DNA from: Pachypanchax playfairii
Lineage: Eukaryota > Chordata > Actinopteri > Cyprinodontiformes > Aplocheilidae
Direction: 5' to 3'
Assembly (NCBI GenBank): GCA_006937955.1
Contig: SSNP01000155.1
Location: 179,548-243,547 of the forward strand
DNA length: 64,000 bases
This document shows, one piece after another, positions 48,041 to 62,845 of the stretch. Each line of letters begins with the position of its first letter. Position 1 is the first letter of the stretch. The notes beneath the pieces are model-generated. The model was not told where the DNA came from, did not search any database, and saw only the letters and a program-made list of their open reading frames with translations. A program made the translations under genes and the position numbers.

Positions 48041-51000
48041 ACATGGTGACACAGGATGATACATGGTGATACATGGTGACACAGGATGATACAGGGTGAT
48101 ACATGGTGATACATGGTGACACATGGTGAAACAGGGTGACACATGGTGACACATGGTGACAAAGGATTATACATGGTGATACAGGATGATACATGGTGAC
48201 ACATGGTGACACATGGTGACACATGGTGATACATGGTGACACATGGTGACACAGGATGACACATGGTGATACATGGTGACACAGGGTGACACATGGTGAC
48301 ACATGGTGACACAGGGTGACACAGGGTGATACATGGTGACACATGGTGACACATGGTGACACATGGTGACACAGGGTGATACATGGTGACACAGGGTGAC
48401 ACATGGTGACACATTGTGACACATGGTGACACAGGGTGATACATGGTGACACATGGTGACAAAGGATGATACATGGTGACACAGGGTGACACAGGGTTAT
48501 ACATGGTGACACATGGTGACACATGGTGACACATGGTGACACAGGATGATACATGGTGATACATGGTGACACAGGATGACACATGGTGACACAGGATGAC
48601 ACAGGATGATACAGGATGATACATGGTGACACAGGATGACACAGGATGACACAGGATGACACAGGATGACACATGGTGATACATGGTGACACAGGATGAC
48701 ACATGGTGACACAGGAGGATACATGGTGACACAGGGTGACACATGGTGACACATGGTGACACATTGTGACACATGGTGACACAGGGTGACACATGGTGAC
48801 ACATGGTGACACATGGTGACACAGGGTGACACATTGTGACACATGGTGACACAGGATTATACATGGTGATACATGGTGACACAGGATGATACAGGGTGAT
48901 ACATGGTGATACATGGTGAAACAGGATGACACATGGTGACACAGGGTGATACATGGTGACACATGGTGACACAGGATGATACATGGTGACACATGGTGAC
49001 ACATGGTGACACAGGGTGATACATGGTGACACAGGGTGATACATGGTGATACATGGTGACACATGGTGACACATGGTGACACATGGTGACACATGGTGAC
49101 ACATGGTGACACATGGTGACACAGGGTGACACATGGTGACACATGGTGACACATGGTGACACATGGTGACAAAGGATGATACATGGTGATACAGGATGAT
49201 ACATGGTGACACATGGTGACACAGGGTGACACATGGTGACACATGGTGACACATGGTGACACATGGTGACACATGGTGACACATGGTGACACATGGTGAC
49301 ACATGGTGACACATGGTGACACATGGTGACACATGGTGACACAGGGTGACACATGGTGACACATGGTGACACAGGGTGATACATGGTGACACAGGATGAT
49401 ACATGGTGACACATGGTGACACATGGTGACACATGGTGACACATGATGACACATGGTGATACATGGTGACACAGGATGATACATGGTGACACAGGGTGAC
49501 AAAGGATTATACATGGTGACACATGGTGACACATGGTGACACATGGTGACACAGGATGATACATGGTGACACATGGTGACACATGGTGACACAGGATGAC
49601 ACATGGTGATACATGGTGACACAGGATGATACATGGTGACACATGGTGACACATGGTGACACATGGTGACACAGGATGATACATGGTGACACATGGTGAC
49701 ACAGGGTGACACATGGTGACACATGGTGACACATGGTGACACAGGGTGACACATGGTGATACATGGTGATACAGGGTGACACATGGTGACACAGGATGAC
49801 ACAGGATGACACATGGTGACACATGGTGACACATGGTGATACATGGTGACACATGTTGACACATGGTGACACATGGTGACACAGGATTATACATGGTGAC
49901 ACATGGTGACACATGGTGACACATGGTGACACATGATGACACATGGTTATACATGGTGACACAGGATGACACAGGGTGACACAGGATGATACATGGTGAC
50001 ACATGGTGACACATGGTGACACATGGTGACACAGGATGATACATGGTGACACATGATGATACATGGTGACACAGGATGATACATGGTGACACATGGTGAC
50101 ACAGGATGATACATGGTGACACATGGTGACACAAGGTGACAAAGGATGATACACGGTGATACATGGTGACACAAGATGATACATCGTGACACATGGTGAC
50201 ACAGGGTGACACATGGTGACACATGGTGACACATGGTGACACAGGGTGACACATGGTGACACATGGTGACAAAGGATTATACATGGTGATACATGGTGAC
50301 ACAGGATGATACATGGTGACACATGGTGACACAGGGTGACACATGGTGACACATGGTGACACATGGTGACACATGGTGACACAGGGTGACACATGGTGAC
50401 ACATGGTGACACAGGATGATACAGGGTGATACATGGTGACACATGGTGACACTGGTGACACAGGGTGATACATGGTGACACATGATGATACATGGTGACA
50501 CAGGGTGACACAGGGTTATACATGGTGACACATGGTGACACATGGTGACACATGGTGACACAGGAGGATACATGGTGACACAGGAGGATACATGGTGACA
50601 CATGATGACACATGGTGATACATGATGACACATGGTGACACAGGGTGACACATGGTGACACATGGTGACACATGATGACACATGGTGACACATGGTGACA
50701 CATGGTGATACATGGTGACACAGGATGATACATGGTGACACAGGATGATACATGGTGACACAGGGTGACAAAGGATTATACATGGTGACACATGGTGACA
50801 CATGGTGACACATGGTGACACATGGTGATACATGGTGACACAAGATGATACATCGTGACACATGGTGACACAGGGTGACACATTGTGACACAGGGTGACA
50901 CAGGGTGATACATGGTGACACAGGGTGACACATGGTGACACATGGTGACACAGGATGACACATGGTGACACAGGATGACACATGATGACACATGGTGATA

Positions 51001-54000
51001 CATGGTGACACAGGATGACACATGGTGACACATGATGACACATGGTGACACATGGTGACAAAGGATTATACATGGTGACACAGGATGACACAGGATGATA
51101 CAGGATGATACATGTTGACACATGGTGACACAGGATGACACAGGATGACACAGGATGATACATGGTGACACATGGTGACACAGGATGACACAGGATGACA
51201 CATGGTGACACAGGATGACACATGGTGATACATGGTGACACAGGATGATACATGGTGACACATGGTGACACAGGGTGACACATGGTGACACATGGTGACA
51301 CATTGTGACACATGGTGACACAGGGTGACACAGGGTGATACAGGATGACACATGGTGACACAGGATGATACATGGGGACACATGGTGACACAGGATGACA
51401 CAGGATGATACATGGTGACACATTGTGACACAGGATGACACATGGTGATACATGGTGACACAGGATGATACATGGTGACACAGGATGATACATGGTGACA
51501 CATGGTGACACAGGGTGACACATGGTGACACATGGTGACACAGGGTGACACATGGTGACACATGGTGACACATGGTGACACATGGTGACACATGGTGACA
51601 CATGGTGACACAGGGTGATACATGGTGACACAGGATGATACATGGTGACACATGGTGACACAGGATGACACAGGATGACACATGGTGATACATGGTGACA
51701 CAGGATGACACATGGTGACACAGGATGACACATGGTGACACATGGTGACACATGGTGACACATGGTGACACAGGAGGATACATGGTGACACAGGATGACA
51801 CATGGTGACACATGGTGATACATGGTGACACATGGTGACACAGGATGATACATGGTGACACATGGTGATACATGGTGACACAGGATGATACATGGTGACA
51901 CATGGTGACACAGGATGATACATGGTGATACATGGTGACACAAGATGATACATCGTGACACATGGTGACACAGGGTGACACATGGTGACACATGGTGACA
52001 CATGGTGACACAGGGTGACACATGGTGACACATGGTGACAAAGGATGATACATGGTGACACATGGTGACACAGGATGATACATGGTGACACATTGTGACA
52101 CAGGATGACACATGGTGATACATGGTGACACAGGGTGATACATGGTGACACAGGGTGATACATGGTGACACAGGGTGACAAAGGATTATACATTGTGACA
52201 CATGGTGACACATGGTGACACAGGATGACACATGGTGACACATGGTGACAAAGGATGATACATGGTGACACATGGTGACACATGGTGACACAGGATGACA
52301 CATGGTGATACATGGTGACACAGGATGATACATCGTGACACATGGTGACACAGGGTGACACAGGATGACACATGGTGACACATGGTGACACATGGTGACA
52401 CAGGATTACACATGGTGACACATGGTGACAAAGGATTATACATGGTGATACATGGTGACACAGGATGATACATGGTGACACATGGTGACACAGGGTGACA
52501 CATGGTGACACATGGTGACACATGGTGACACATGGTGACACATGGTGACACATGGTGACACAGGAGGATACATGGTGACACAGGAGGATACATGGTGACA
52601 CAGGATGACACATGGTGACACATGGTGATACCTGGTGACACATGGTGACACATGGTGACACAGGATGACACAGGATGATACAGGATGATACATGGTGACA
52701 CAGGGTGATACATGGTGACACATGGTGACACATGATGATACATGGTGACACATGGTGATACATGGTGACACAGGATGATACATGGTGACACATGGTGACA
52801 CATGGTGACACATGGTGACACATGGTGACACAGGGTGACACATGGTGACACATGGTGACACATGGTGACACATGGTGACACATGGTGACACATGGTGACA
52901 CAGGATGATACATGGTGACACATGGTGACACAGGATGATACATGGTGACACAGGGTGACAAAGGATTATACATGGTGACACATGGTGACACATGGTGACA
53001 CATGGTGACACATGGTGATACATGGTGACACATGGTGACACAGGGTGATACATGGTGACACATGGTGATACATGGTGACACATTGTGACACAGGATGATA
53101 CATGGTGATACATGGTGACACAGGATGATACATGGTGACACAGGGTGACAAAGGATTATACATGTTGATACATGGTGACACATGGTGACACAGGGTGACA
53201 CATGGTGATACATGGTGACACAGGATGATACATGGTGACACAGGATGATACATGGTGACACATGGTGACACAGGATGATACATGGTGACACAGGGTGACA
53301 AAGGATTATACATGGTGACACATGGTGACACATGGTGACACATGGTGACACATGGTGATACATGGTGACACAGGATGATACATGGTGACACATGGTGACA
53401 CAGGGTGACACATGGTGATACATGGTGACACAGGATGATACATGGTGACACATGGTGACACATGGTGACACATGGTGACACAGGATGATACATGGTGATA
53501 CATGGTGACACAGGATGATACAGGGTGATACATGGTGATACATGGTGATACATGGTGACACATGGTGACACAGGATGATACATGGTGACACATGGTGATA
53601 CATGGTGACACAGGGTGACAAAGGATTATAATGGTGACACATGGTGACACATGGTGACACAGGATGATACATGGTGACACATGGTGACACAGGATGATAC
53701 ATGGTGACACAGGGTGACAAAGGATTATACATGGTGACACATGGTGACACATGGTGACACAAGATGATACATGGTGACACATGGTGACACATGGTGACAC
53801 AGGATGACACATGGTGACACATGGTGACACAGGATGACACATGGTGATACATGGTGACACAGGATGATACATGGTGATACATGGTGACACAGGATGATAC
53901 AGCTGACACATGGTGACACAGGATGATACATGGTGACACAGGGTGACAAAGGATTATACATGGTGACACATTGTGACACATGGTGATACAGGGTGATACA

Positions 54001-57000
54001 TGGTGACACATGGTGACACATGGTGACACATGGTGACACATGGTGATACATGGTGACACAAGATGATACATCGTGACACATGGTGACACAGGGTGACACA
54101 TGATGACACATGGTGACACAGGGTGATACATGGTGACACATGGTGACACAGGATGATACATGGTGACACATGGTGATACATGGTGACACAGGATGATACA
54201 TGGTGACACATGGTGACACAGGGTGACACATGGTGACACATGGTGACACAGGATGATACATGGTGACACAGGGTGACAAAGGATTATACATGGTGACACA
54301 TGGTGACACATGGTGACACAGGGTGACACATGGTGACACAGGATGATACATGGTGACACAGGATGATACATGGTGATACATGGTGACACAGGATGATACA
54401 TGGTGACACAGGATGACACAGGATGATACAGGGTGATACATGGTGACACATGGTGACACATGGTGACACATGGTGACACATGGTGACACATGGTGACACA
54501 TGGTGACACATGGTGACAAAGGATTATACATGGTGACACATGGTGACACATGGTGACACATGGTGACACAGGATGACACATGGTGACACAGGATGACACA
54601 TGGTGATACATGGTGACACAGGGTGACACATGGTGACACAGGATGATACATGGTGACACATGGTGACACAGGATGATACATGGTGACACAGGGTGACAAA
54701 GGATTATACATGGTGACACATTGTGACACATGGTGACACAGGGTGACACATGGTGACACATGGTGACACATGGTGACACATGGTGACACAGGGTGATACA
54801 TGGTGACACAGGATGATACATGGTGACACAGGGTGACACAGGGTTATACATGGTGACACATGGTGACACATGGTGACACATGGTGACACATGGTGACACA
54901 GGATTATACATGGTGATACATGGTGACACAGGATGATACATGGTGACACATGGTGACACAGGGTGACACATGGTGACACATGGTGACACATGGTGACACA
55001 TGGTGACACATGGTGACACATGGTGACACATTGTGACACATGGTGACACAGGGTGACACATGGTGACACATGGTGACACATGGTGACACATGGTGACACA
55101 GGATGATACATGGTGACACATGGTGACACAGGATGACACAGGATGACACATGGTGATACATGGTGACACAGGATGACACATGGTGACACAGGAGGATACA
55201 TGGTGACACAGGATGACACATGGTGACACATGGTGATACATGGTGACACATGGTGACACAGGATGACACATGGTGACACATGGTGACACAGGATGATACA
55301 TGGTGACACATGGTGACACAGGATGTTACATGGATGATACATGGTGACACAGGATGATACATGGTGACACAGGATGATACATGGTGACACAGGGTGACAC
55401 AGGATGATACATGGTGACACATTGTGACACATGGTGACACAGGGTGACACATGGTGACACATGGTGACACATGGTGACACATGGTGACACAGGGTGATAC
55501 ATGGTGACACAGGATGATACATGGTGACACATGGTGACACATGGTGACACAGGAGGATACATGGTGACACAGGATGACACATGGTGACACATGGTGACAC
55601 ATGGTGACACATGGTGACACATGGTGACACAGGGTGATACATGGTGACACAGGATGATACATGGTGACACATTGTGACACAGGATGACACATGGTGATAC
55701 ATGGTGACACAGGATGATACATGGTGACACAGGATGATACATGGTGACACAGGATGACACAGGATGATACATGATGATACATGGTGACACATGGTGACAC
55801 AGGGTGATACATGGTGACACATGGTGACACATGGTGACACAGGATGATACATGGTGACACATGGTGACACAGGATGATACATGGTGACACAGGGTGACAA
55901 AGGATTATACATGGTGACACATGGTGACACATGGTGACACATGGTGACACATGGTGATACATGGTGACACAGGATGACACATGGTGACACAGGAGGATAC
56001 ATGGTGACACAGGATGACACATGGTGACACATGGTGATACATGGTGATACATGGTGACACAGGATGATACATGGTGACACATGGTGACACAGGATGACAC
56101 ATGGTGATACATGGTGACACAGGATGATACATGGTGACACATGGTGACACATGGTGACACAGGATGATACATGGTGACACATGGTGACACAGGATGATAC
56201 ATGGTGACACAGGGTGACACAGGATTATACATGGTGACACATGGTGACACAGGATGATACATGGTGACACAGGATGATACATGGTGATACATGGTGACAC
56301 AGGATGACACATGGTGACACATGGTGATACATGGTGACACAGGATGACACATGGTGACACAGGATGACACAGGATGATACAGGATGATACATGGTGATAC
56401 ATGGTGATACATGGTGACACATGGTGACACAGGATGACACATGGTGATACATGGTGATACATTGTGACACATGGTGACACAGGGTGACACATGGTGACAC
56501 ATGGTGACACATGGTGACACATGGTGACACATGGTGACACATGGTGACACATGGTGACACAGGGTGATACATGGTGACACAGCATGATACATGGTGACAC
56601 ATTGTGACACAGGATGACACATGGTGACACATGGTGATACATGGTGACACAGGATGACACATGGTGACACAGGATGACACAGGATGATACAGGATGATAC
56701 ATGGTGACACATGGTGACACAGGATGACACAGGATGATACATGGTGACACATGGTGACACAGGATGATACATGGTGACACATGGTGACACAGGGTGACAC
56801 ATGGTGACACATGGTGACACATTGTGACACATGGTGACACAGGGTGACACATGGTGACACATGGTGACACAGGATGATACATGGTGATACATGGTGACAC
56901 AGGATGATACATGGTGACACATGGTGACACATGGTGACACATGGTGACACATGATGACACATGGTGACACATGGTGATACATGGTGACACAAGATGATAC

Positions 57001-59710
57001 ATCGTGACACATGGTGACACAGGGTGACACATGGTGACACATGGTGACACATGGTGACACAGGGTGACACATGGTGACACATGGTGACAAAGGATTATAC
57101 ATGGTGATACATGGTGACACAGGATGATACATGGTGAGACATGGTGACACATGGTGATACATGATGACACATGGTGATACATGGTGACACAGGATGACAC
57201 ATGGTGACACATGGTGATACATGGTGACACAGGATGACACAGGGTGACACATGGTGACACATGGTGACACATGGTGACACAGGATGATACATGGTGACAC
57301 ATGGTGATACATGGTGACACAGGATGACACATGGTGACACATGGTGATACATGGTGACACATGGTGACACATGGTGACACATGGTGACACATGGTGACAC
57401 AGGATGATACATGGTGACACATGGTGATACATGGTGACACAGGATGATACATGGTGACACAGGATGATACATGGTGACACAGGGTGACAAAGGATTATAC
57501 ATGGTGATACATGGTGACACATGATGATACATGGTGACACATGGTGACACAGGGTGACACATGGTGACACATGGTGACACATGGTGACACAGGATGATAC
57601 ATGGTGACACATGGTGATACATGGTGACACAGGATGATACATGGTGACACATGGTGACACAGGATGATACATGGTGACACAGGGTGACACAGGATGATAC
57701 AGGATGATACATGGTGACACATGGTGACACAGGATGACACATGGTGATACATGGTGACACAGGATGATACATGGTGACACAGGATGATACATGGTGACAC
57801 ATGGTGACACAGGATGACACATGGTGACACATGGTGATACATGGTGACACAGGATGACACATGGTGACACAGGAGGATACATGGTGACACAGGATGATAC
57901 ATGGTGACACAGGATGACACAGGATGATACAGGATGATACATGGTGACACATGGTGACACAGGATGACACAGGATGACACATGGTGACACATGGTGACAC
58001 ATGGTGACACATGGTGACACAGGATGATACATGGTGACACATGGTGATACATGGTGACACAGGGTGACACATGGTGACACATGGTGACAAAGGATTATAC
58101 ATGGTGACACAGGATGATACATGGTGACACATGGTGACACAGGATGATACATGGTGACACATGGTGACACAGGGTGACACATGGTGACACATGGTGACAC
58201 AGGGTGACACATGGTGACACATGGTGACACATGGTGACACATGGTGACACAGGAGGATACATGGTGACACAGGATGACACATGGTGACACATGGTGACAC
58301 ATGGTGACACATGGTGACACAGGGTGATACATGGTGACACAGGATGATACATGGTGACACATTGTGACACAGGATGACACAGGATGACACATGGTGATAC
58401 ATGGTGACACAGGATGATACATGGTGATACATGGTGACACAGGATGACACATGGTGACACAGGATGACACAGGATGATACAGGATGATACATGGTGACAC
58501 ATGGTGACACAGGATGACACAGGATGATACATGGTGACACATGGTGATACATGGTGACACAGGATGACACATGGTGACACAGGGTGATACATGGTGACAC
58601 AGGATGACACATGGTGACACATGGTGATACATGGTGACACATGGTGACACAGGATGATACATGGTGATACATGGTGACACAGGATGATACAGGGTGATAC
58701 ATGGTGATACATGGTGATACATGGTGATACATGGTGACACATGGTGACACAGGATGACACATGGTGATACATGGTGACACAGGATGATACATGGTGACAC
58801 AGGGTGACACATGGTGACACATGGTGACACATGGTGACACATGGTGACACATGGTGACACATGGTGATACATGGTGACACAGGATGACACATGGTGACAC
58901 AGGATGACACATGGTGACACATGGTGACACATGGTGACACATGGTGACACATGGTGACACAGGATGATACATGGTGATACATGGTGACACAGGATGATAC
59001 AGGGTGATACATGGTGATACATGGTGATACATGGTGATACATGGTGACACAGGATGACACAGGGTGACACATGGTGACACAGGGTGACACATGGTGACAC
59101 ATGGTGATACATGGTGACACATGGTGACACATGGTGACACAGGAGGATACATGGTGACACAGGATGACACATGGTGACACATGGTGACACATGATGACAC
59201 ATGATGATACATGGTGACACAGGATGACACATGGTGACACATGGTGATACATGGTGACACATGGTGACACAGGATGACACATGGTGACACATGGTGACAC
59301 ATGGTGACACATGGTGATACATGGTGACACAAGATGATACATCGTGACACATGGTGACACAGGGTGACACATGGTGACACATGGTGACACATGGTGACAC
59401 ATGGTGACACAGGGTGATACATGGTGACACATGGTGACACATGGTGACACAGGATGATACATGGTGACACATGGTGACACATGGTGACACATGGTGACAC
59501 ATGGTGACACAGGATGACACATGGTGACACATGGTGACACATGGTGACACAGGGTGACACATGGTGACACAGGGTGACACAGGGTGACACATGGTGACAC
59601 ATGGTGACACAGGGTGACACATGGTGACACAGGGTGACACATGGTGACACATGGTGACAAAGGATGATACATGGTTATACAGGATGACACACAGTGACAC
59701 ATGGTGACAC
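48041..59710. repeat. 11.7-kb satellite array of a 10-bp unit (ACATGGTGAC)
   Basis: About 1,160 units, mostly ACATGGTGAC, with ACAGGGTGAC, ACAGGATGAC, ACAGGATGAT, ACATGGTGAT, AAAGGATTAT and ACATTGTGAC as recurring variants. The 10-bp register holds almost throughout, with rare slips (for example near 50453, 53630, 53902 and 55334). Three units make 30 bp, so long minus-strand frames of the MCHHVSPCVT type, up to 1598 codons, appear in all phases; none is a gene. A longer-range pattern is visible: an AAAGGATTATACATGGTGA block, often preceded by ACAGGGTGAC, recurs at irregular multiples of ten. Confidence 0.97.
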
Positions 59711-59711
59711 A

Positions 59712-60040
59712 GGATGGAGTCCCAAGGCAGAGCAGGCTTTCAGAACCCTTCAGACACTGTTCACACAAGCACCCATTCTCATCCACCCAGATCCATTAGC
59801 CCAGTTCACACTGGAGGTCGACGCCTCAGACATTGGAGTGGGAGCCATTCTGTCCCAGCGCTCAACCAAGGACCTCAAGCTCCACCTGTGCGCCTTTTTT
59901 CCAAAAATTTCTCACCCACAGAGCAACGTTACCACATTGGGGATCGCAAGCTACTTGCCATCAAGCTTGTTCTCGAGGAATGGTGTCCCTGGTTCGAGGG
60001 GACGGAGCTTCCAATAATGGTATGGACAGATCACACCTGA
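59712..60040 (+). pseudogene. Ty3/gypsy pol remnant: RNase H domain
   Basis: The frame opens with WSPKAEQAFRTLQTLFTQAP and PILIHPDPLAQFTLEVDASD, then GVGAILSQRS, the start of the RNase H domain with its first catalytic aspartate. After a frameshift near 59900 another frame continues SPTEQRYHIGDRKLLAIKL, LEEWCPWFEG and VWTDHT, where a stop replaces the expected continuation. The reverse transcriptase that should precede it is missing; the 10-bp satellite ends right at this fragment. It is non-functional. Confidence 0.85.
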
Positions 60041-60329
60041 GTCCGATCTCACCCAGTCCCCGCCTGTGCCTCCAGCTCCCACTGGTCTGTGCCTGTCTGT
60101 CCACCTTCCAACAAACTCCAGCGCGCACTCACACGCCAGCCTCAGTTTCCTTGTGCCTGGGTCCTCCTCCTGAAGCCAGCTGTCATCATCCAAACCGTAA
60201 GCTCCTCGTTTTTTACATTCATCATTCAAACCACAACCGGCTGGTGCACTAACCTGTTGCTCCTCTGCGCAGACCCTGGACCTCTCTCTCTGCTCTCCGT
60301 TCTGTCCTAAGCAGTTCACTCCTTCACAT
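60041..60329 (+). mobile_element. Possible gypsy LTR-derived sequence
   Basis: CCTGTCTGTCCACCTTCCAA, CAAACTCCAGCGCGCACTC and TTCCTTGTGCCTGGGTCC, then ATCCAAACCGTAAGC, resemble the R/U5 region of fish gypsy LTRs and the 9.7-10.35 kb segment. It sits next to the RNase H remnant, with integrase missing between them. Confidence 0.3.
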
Positions 60330-60479
60330 GGGAGTGGCCGACACTGCAGGTTTACGGTGTTGGCCACTCCCCCTGATGTTCGCAGGTCCCTGGAGGGAGT
60401 CTCCCTTGGTAGGCACCCTCGTCCCTGTTGATGGGAGCCTACCTGCTCCCACACACCTGGGACTCCATCCTCCAGGGAC
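60330..60479. repeat. Two adjacent imperfect hairpins
   Basis: Hairpin 1 has a 15-bp stem, GGGAGTGGCCGACAC (60330-60344) with its complement at 60357-60371, one mismatch and a 12-nt loop. Hairpin 2 has outer arms GTCCCTGGAGG (60386-60396) and CCTCCAGGGAC (60469-60479), with inner arms GTAGGC and GCCTAC (60409-60442). No family was recognised. Confidence 0.7.
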
Positions 60480-60529
60480 AAACAATTGCTGAAAGTACTG
60501 ATTTTCATTATTTTCTGCTCTCATTTTCA

Positions 60530-60668
60530 CAAACACCCTTCATCACTGGGACTTCCTGATACAAACTGATTCTGACACCAACTGGGTCAATGCTAAATTC
60601 CTCAATTCTTCTGCTGAGAAAGAGGTCCGACTTATACACAAATCGACTTATACACGAGTATATACGGT
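60530..60668 (+). repeat. Second copy of the CGACTTATA-CGAGTATATA repeat end
   Basis: It ends TCGACTTATACACGAGTATA then TACGGTA, as at 33171-33212, and truncates the L2 fragment that follows. The minus-strand open frame that runs through this junction is a chance fusion, not a protein. Confidence 0.5.
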
Positions 60669-61180
60669 AGGCCGTCATGGTAACAGGTTTTATATGAGAA
60701 CTAAAGGACATGTCCTGGTCAAAGATAACACCCAGGTTCTTTACCTTCTTAATGGAGGTCAAATTAATGCCATCCAGCCTTGATGACTGACTACACAACT
60801 TGTTCCTAAGATTCTCAGGCCCAAAAGTCACAACCTCTGTCTTGTCTGAGTTTAAAAGCAAAAAGTTAAGTATCATCCAAGATTTTACATCATTAAGACA
60901 AGCTTGTAATCTCTGCAGCTGGTTGGTCTCATCAGGCTTCACTGATAAATATAACTGAGTGTCATCAGCATAAAAATTGAATTTTATACCATAATAATTT
61001 TACCAAGCACTGAACCCTGAGGAACTCCATGACTGACTCTGTTAAATGAAGAAGATTGATTATTTACATGAACAAACTGGAATCCGTCAGTTAAATATGA
61101 TTTAAACCAGTTTAATGCAGTTCCCTGAATTCCGATATCATATTCAGGCCTCTTAAATAGGATCTTATGATCTATAGTAT
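60669..61180 (-). pseudogene. L2-like LINE reverse transcriptase fragment
   Basis: Read on the minus strand: DHKILFKRPEYDIGIQGTAL, NWFKSYLTDGFQFVHVNN and HGVPQGSVLG. After a frameshift come ADDTQLYLSVKPDETNQLQ with the catalytic ADD, LQACLNDVKSWMILNFLLLN, SDKTEVVTFGPENL and VKNLGVIFDQDMSFSSHIK. These are RT palm and thumb motifs of the L2 type. It is truncated on both sides, by a dispersed repeat at 60668 and by the inverted duplication at about 61180. Confidence 0.8.
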
Positions 61181-61282
61181 TACAGCAGGAGCCTCTAGAT
61201 CCAGAAAGGGAATTAACAAGCTACCCATCTGGTCCTGCAAAGTTGGACCAAATTGATGACAGCATGCGTGAGTACTTTGCAT
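61178..61282 (+). repeat. Inverted duplication, left arm (coding remnant)
   Basis: It encodes QEPLDPERELTSYPSGPAKL and then DQIDDSMREYFA on the plus strand, and matches the complement of 62862-62966 with few differences. The join to the L2 fragment shares the short sequence TATTACAG. Confidence 0.8.
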
Positions 61283-61536
61283 ACCCCCCCGCCCCTCCAT
61301 CAATGTTATTTATGAATTGAAATCTGAAACTTACCAAAGTTTTTGTCAATTTTACATAGCCTAGTCTTTGGTTACAAATTGGTTGTTTGTATGCCAAAAT
61401 AAGGCATGTGTTGTATATTAAACAGTCTATCAGACAATTTTTTGATAGTCATTACTTATACGTCATTACACAGCTCTATTAAATGCTATTAAATTATACA
61501 CATCCTATCCATTCGGAGTGTCATTGTTAAGGTATT

Positions 61537-62450
61537 TTATTTCAAGTTTATTTATTTATAAAGTTCCAGTTCATGACAAAGTCATTTCAAGGCACTTCAC
61601 AGAAAAATCAACCAATTAATAATAAAATATTTTCTATCTAAGGAACCAGCCGATTGGGCTGAATTGTTATTTCAGCACAATCCTCCATCCTGAGCAGCAC
61701 GACTGGTGACAGTGGAAAGGAACGACTCCCTTTTAACAGGAAGAAACCTCTAGCAGAACCAGAACCAGAACCCGGCTCAGGATGCCGACTGGGGTCTGAG
61801 CTGACAGGAAAGAGACAAACACCGATGTATTTTGGCCAGTCGTCATGTCTATAGAAAGATAAACAGAGAAACAGTTAATGGCAGCAGTAACAATCAAAGC
61901 AATAACAATTTGATGGTTCTAGTGGGAATATTTTATCCCTTGTTTATGTGAGATACACCCTCCTCAGAGGCAGCCAGAGTAAAGAAAGACAGCAGAGTGA
62001 AAACATGTGATCAGTATGTCCTCCGGCAGTCTAAACCTATAGCAGCATAACTAAAGGGATGGATCAGGAGAACCCAAGCTAACCCTGACTATAGGATTGT
62101 GTAAAAAGGAAAGTTTTAAGTCTATTCTTAAAACTACACAAGGTGTCTGCCTCACGGATAAAAAGTGGAAGCTGGTTCCACAGGAGAGGAGCCTGATAAT
62201 TAAAAGCTCTTCCTCCCATTCTACTTTTAGAAACTCTAGGAACTACAAGCAGACCTGCAGTCTGAGAGTGAAGTGCTCTGTTAGGAGCATATGGAACAAT
62301 AAGATCTTTAATATAAGCTGGAGCTTGGTCGTTCAAGGCCTTATACATCAAAAGTAAAACCTTAAACTTTATTCTAGACCTTACAGGGAGCCAATGAAGT
62401 GATGCTAAAACAGGAGAAATATGGTCTCTCCTTCTAACTCTCATCAGAAT
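61537..62450 (-). mobile_element. L2-like LINE 3' end (ORF2 C-terminus plus 3' UTR)
   Basis: It begins with the C-terminal ORF2 segment and continues through a 3' UTR containing the familiar fish motif for AAAGGAACGACTCCCTTTTA then ACAGGAAGAAACCTC (plus-strand reading, about 61717). It ends in an A/T-rich tail near 61540. Confidence 0.6.
62079..62444 (-). pseudogene. LINE ORF2 C-terminal domain fragment (121 codons)
   Basis: It contains RRRDHISPVLASLHWLPV, RIKFKVLLLMYKALNDQAP and YIKDLI, then GGRAFNYQAPLLWNQLP and a SFKNRLKTFLF terminus. This is the conserved C-terminal region downstream of RT in L2- and Jockey-type LINEs. The frame is open, but the upstream RT is missing: the RT fragment at 60.7-61.2 kb lies on the wrong side of it for the same insertion. 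It is a 5'-truncated copy. Confidence 0.8.
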
Positions 62451-62845
62451 TGTAATAGGAAATTCCGTGTGAATTTTCTGAGTGTGAACTTGTTGTTTGT
62501 TATGTTACTTGAAAATTAATAAAAATATTTGGAAAAAAATAAATAAATAAAACCAGCAACACTTACTAAGGAAACCATTTAGCTCCACATGCATATTCAA
62601 AGGGTTGTTCATCTATCAGCAACCATTTTTAAGCATTTTTTTCACCTTCATGAAATGCAACAAATGCAATTCTGTCACTTCTTATAAGAAATATGTGAAT
62701 TGCAAATGTTTAAAGCTGTAAGTGAGCTGCTCTTATTTTTGTATTTTAAAACACTTCCACAGACTTATTGACAAGTTACATCATAACATTTTTATTGTTT
62801 TACACATCAACTCCATATTTCCTCTGTGATGCAGAGAAATCTCCA
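62451..62845. other. AT-rich sequence, no gene
   Basis: No recognisable frame or terminus. Confidence 0.35.

Noticed and set aside
48006..59786. Many minus-strand frames of 200-1598 codons reading MCHHVSPCVT
   Set aside because: A product of the 10-bp satellite; the frames overlap in every phase and hold no unique sequence.
60508..60942. 144-codon minus frame as a single protein
   Set aside because: Only the part above about 60669 is LINE RT; the rest is read-through into an unrelated repeat.
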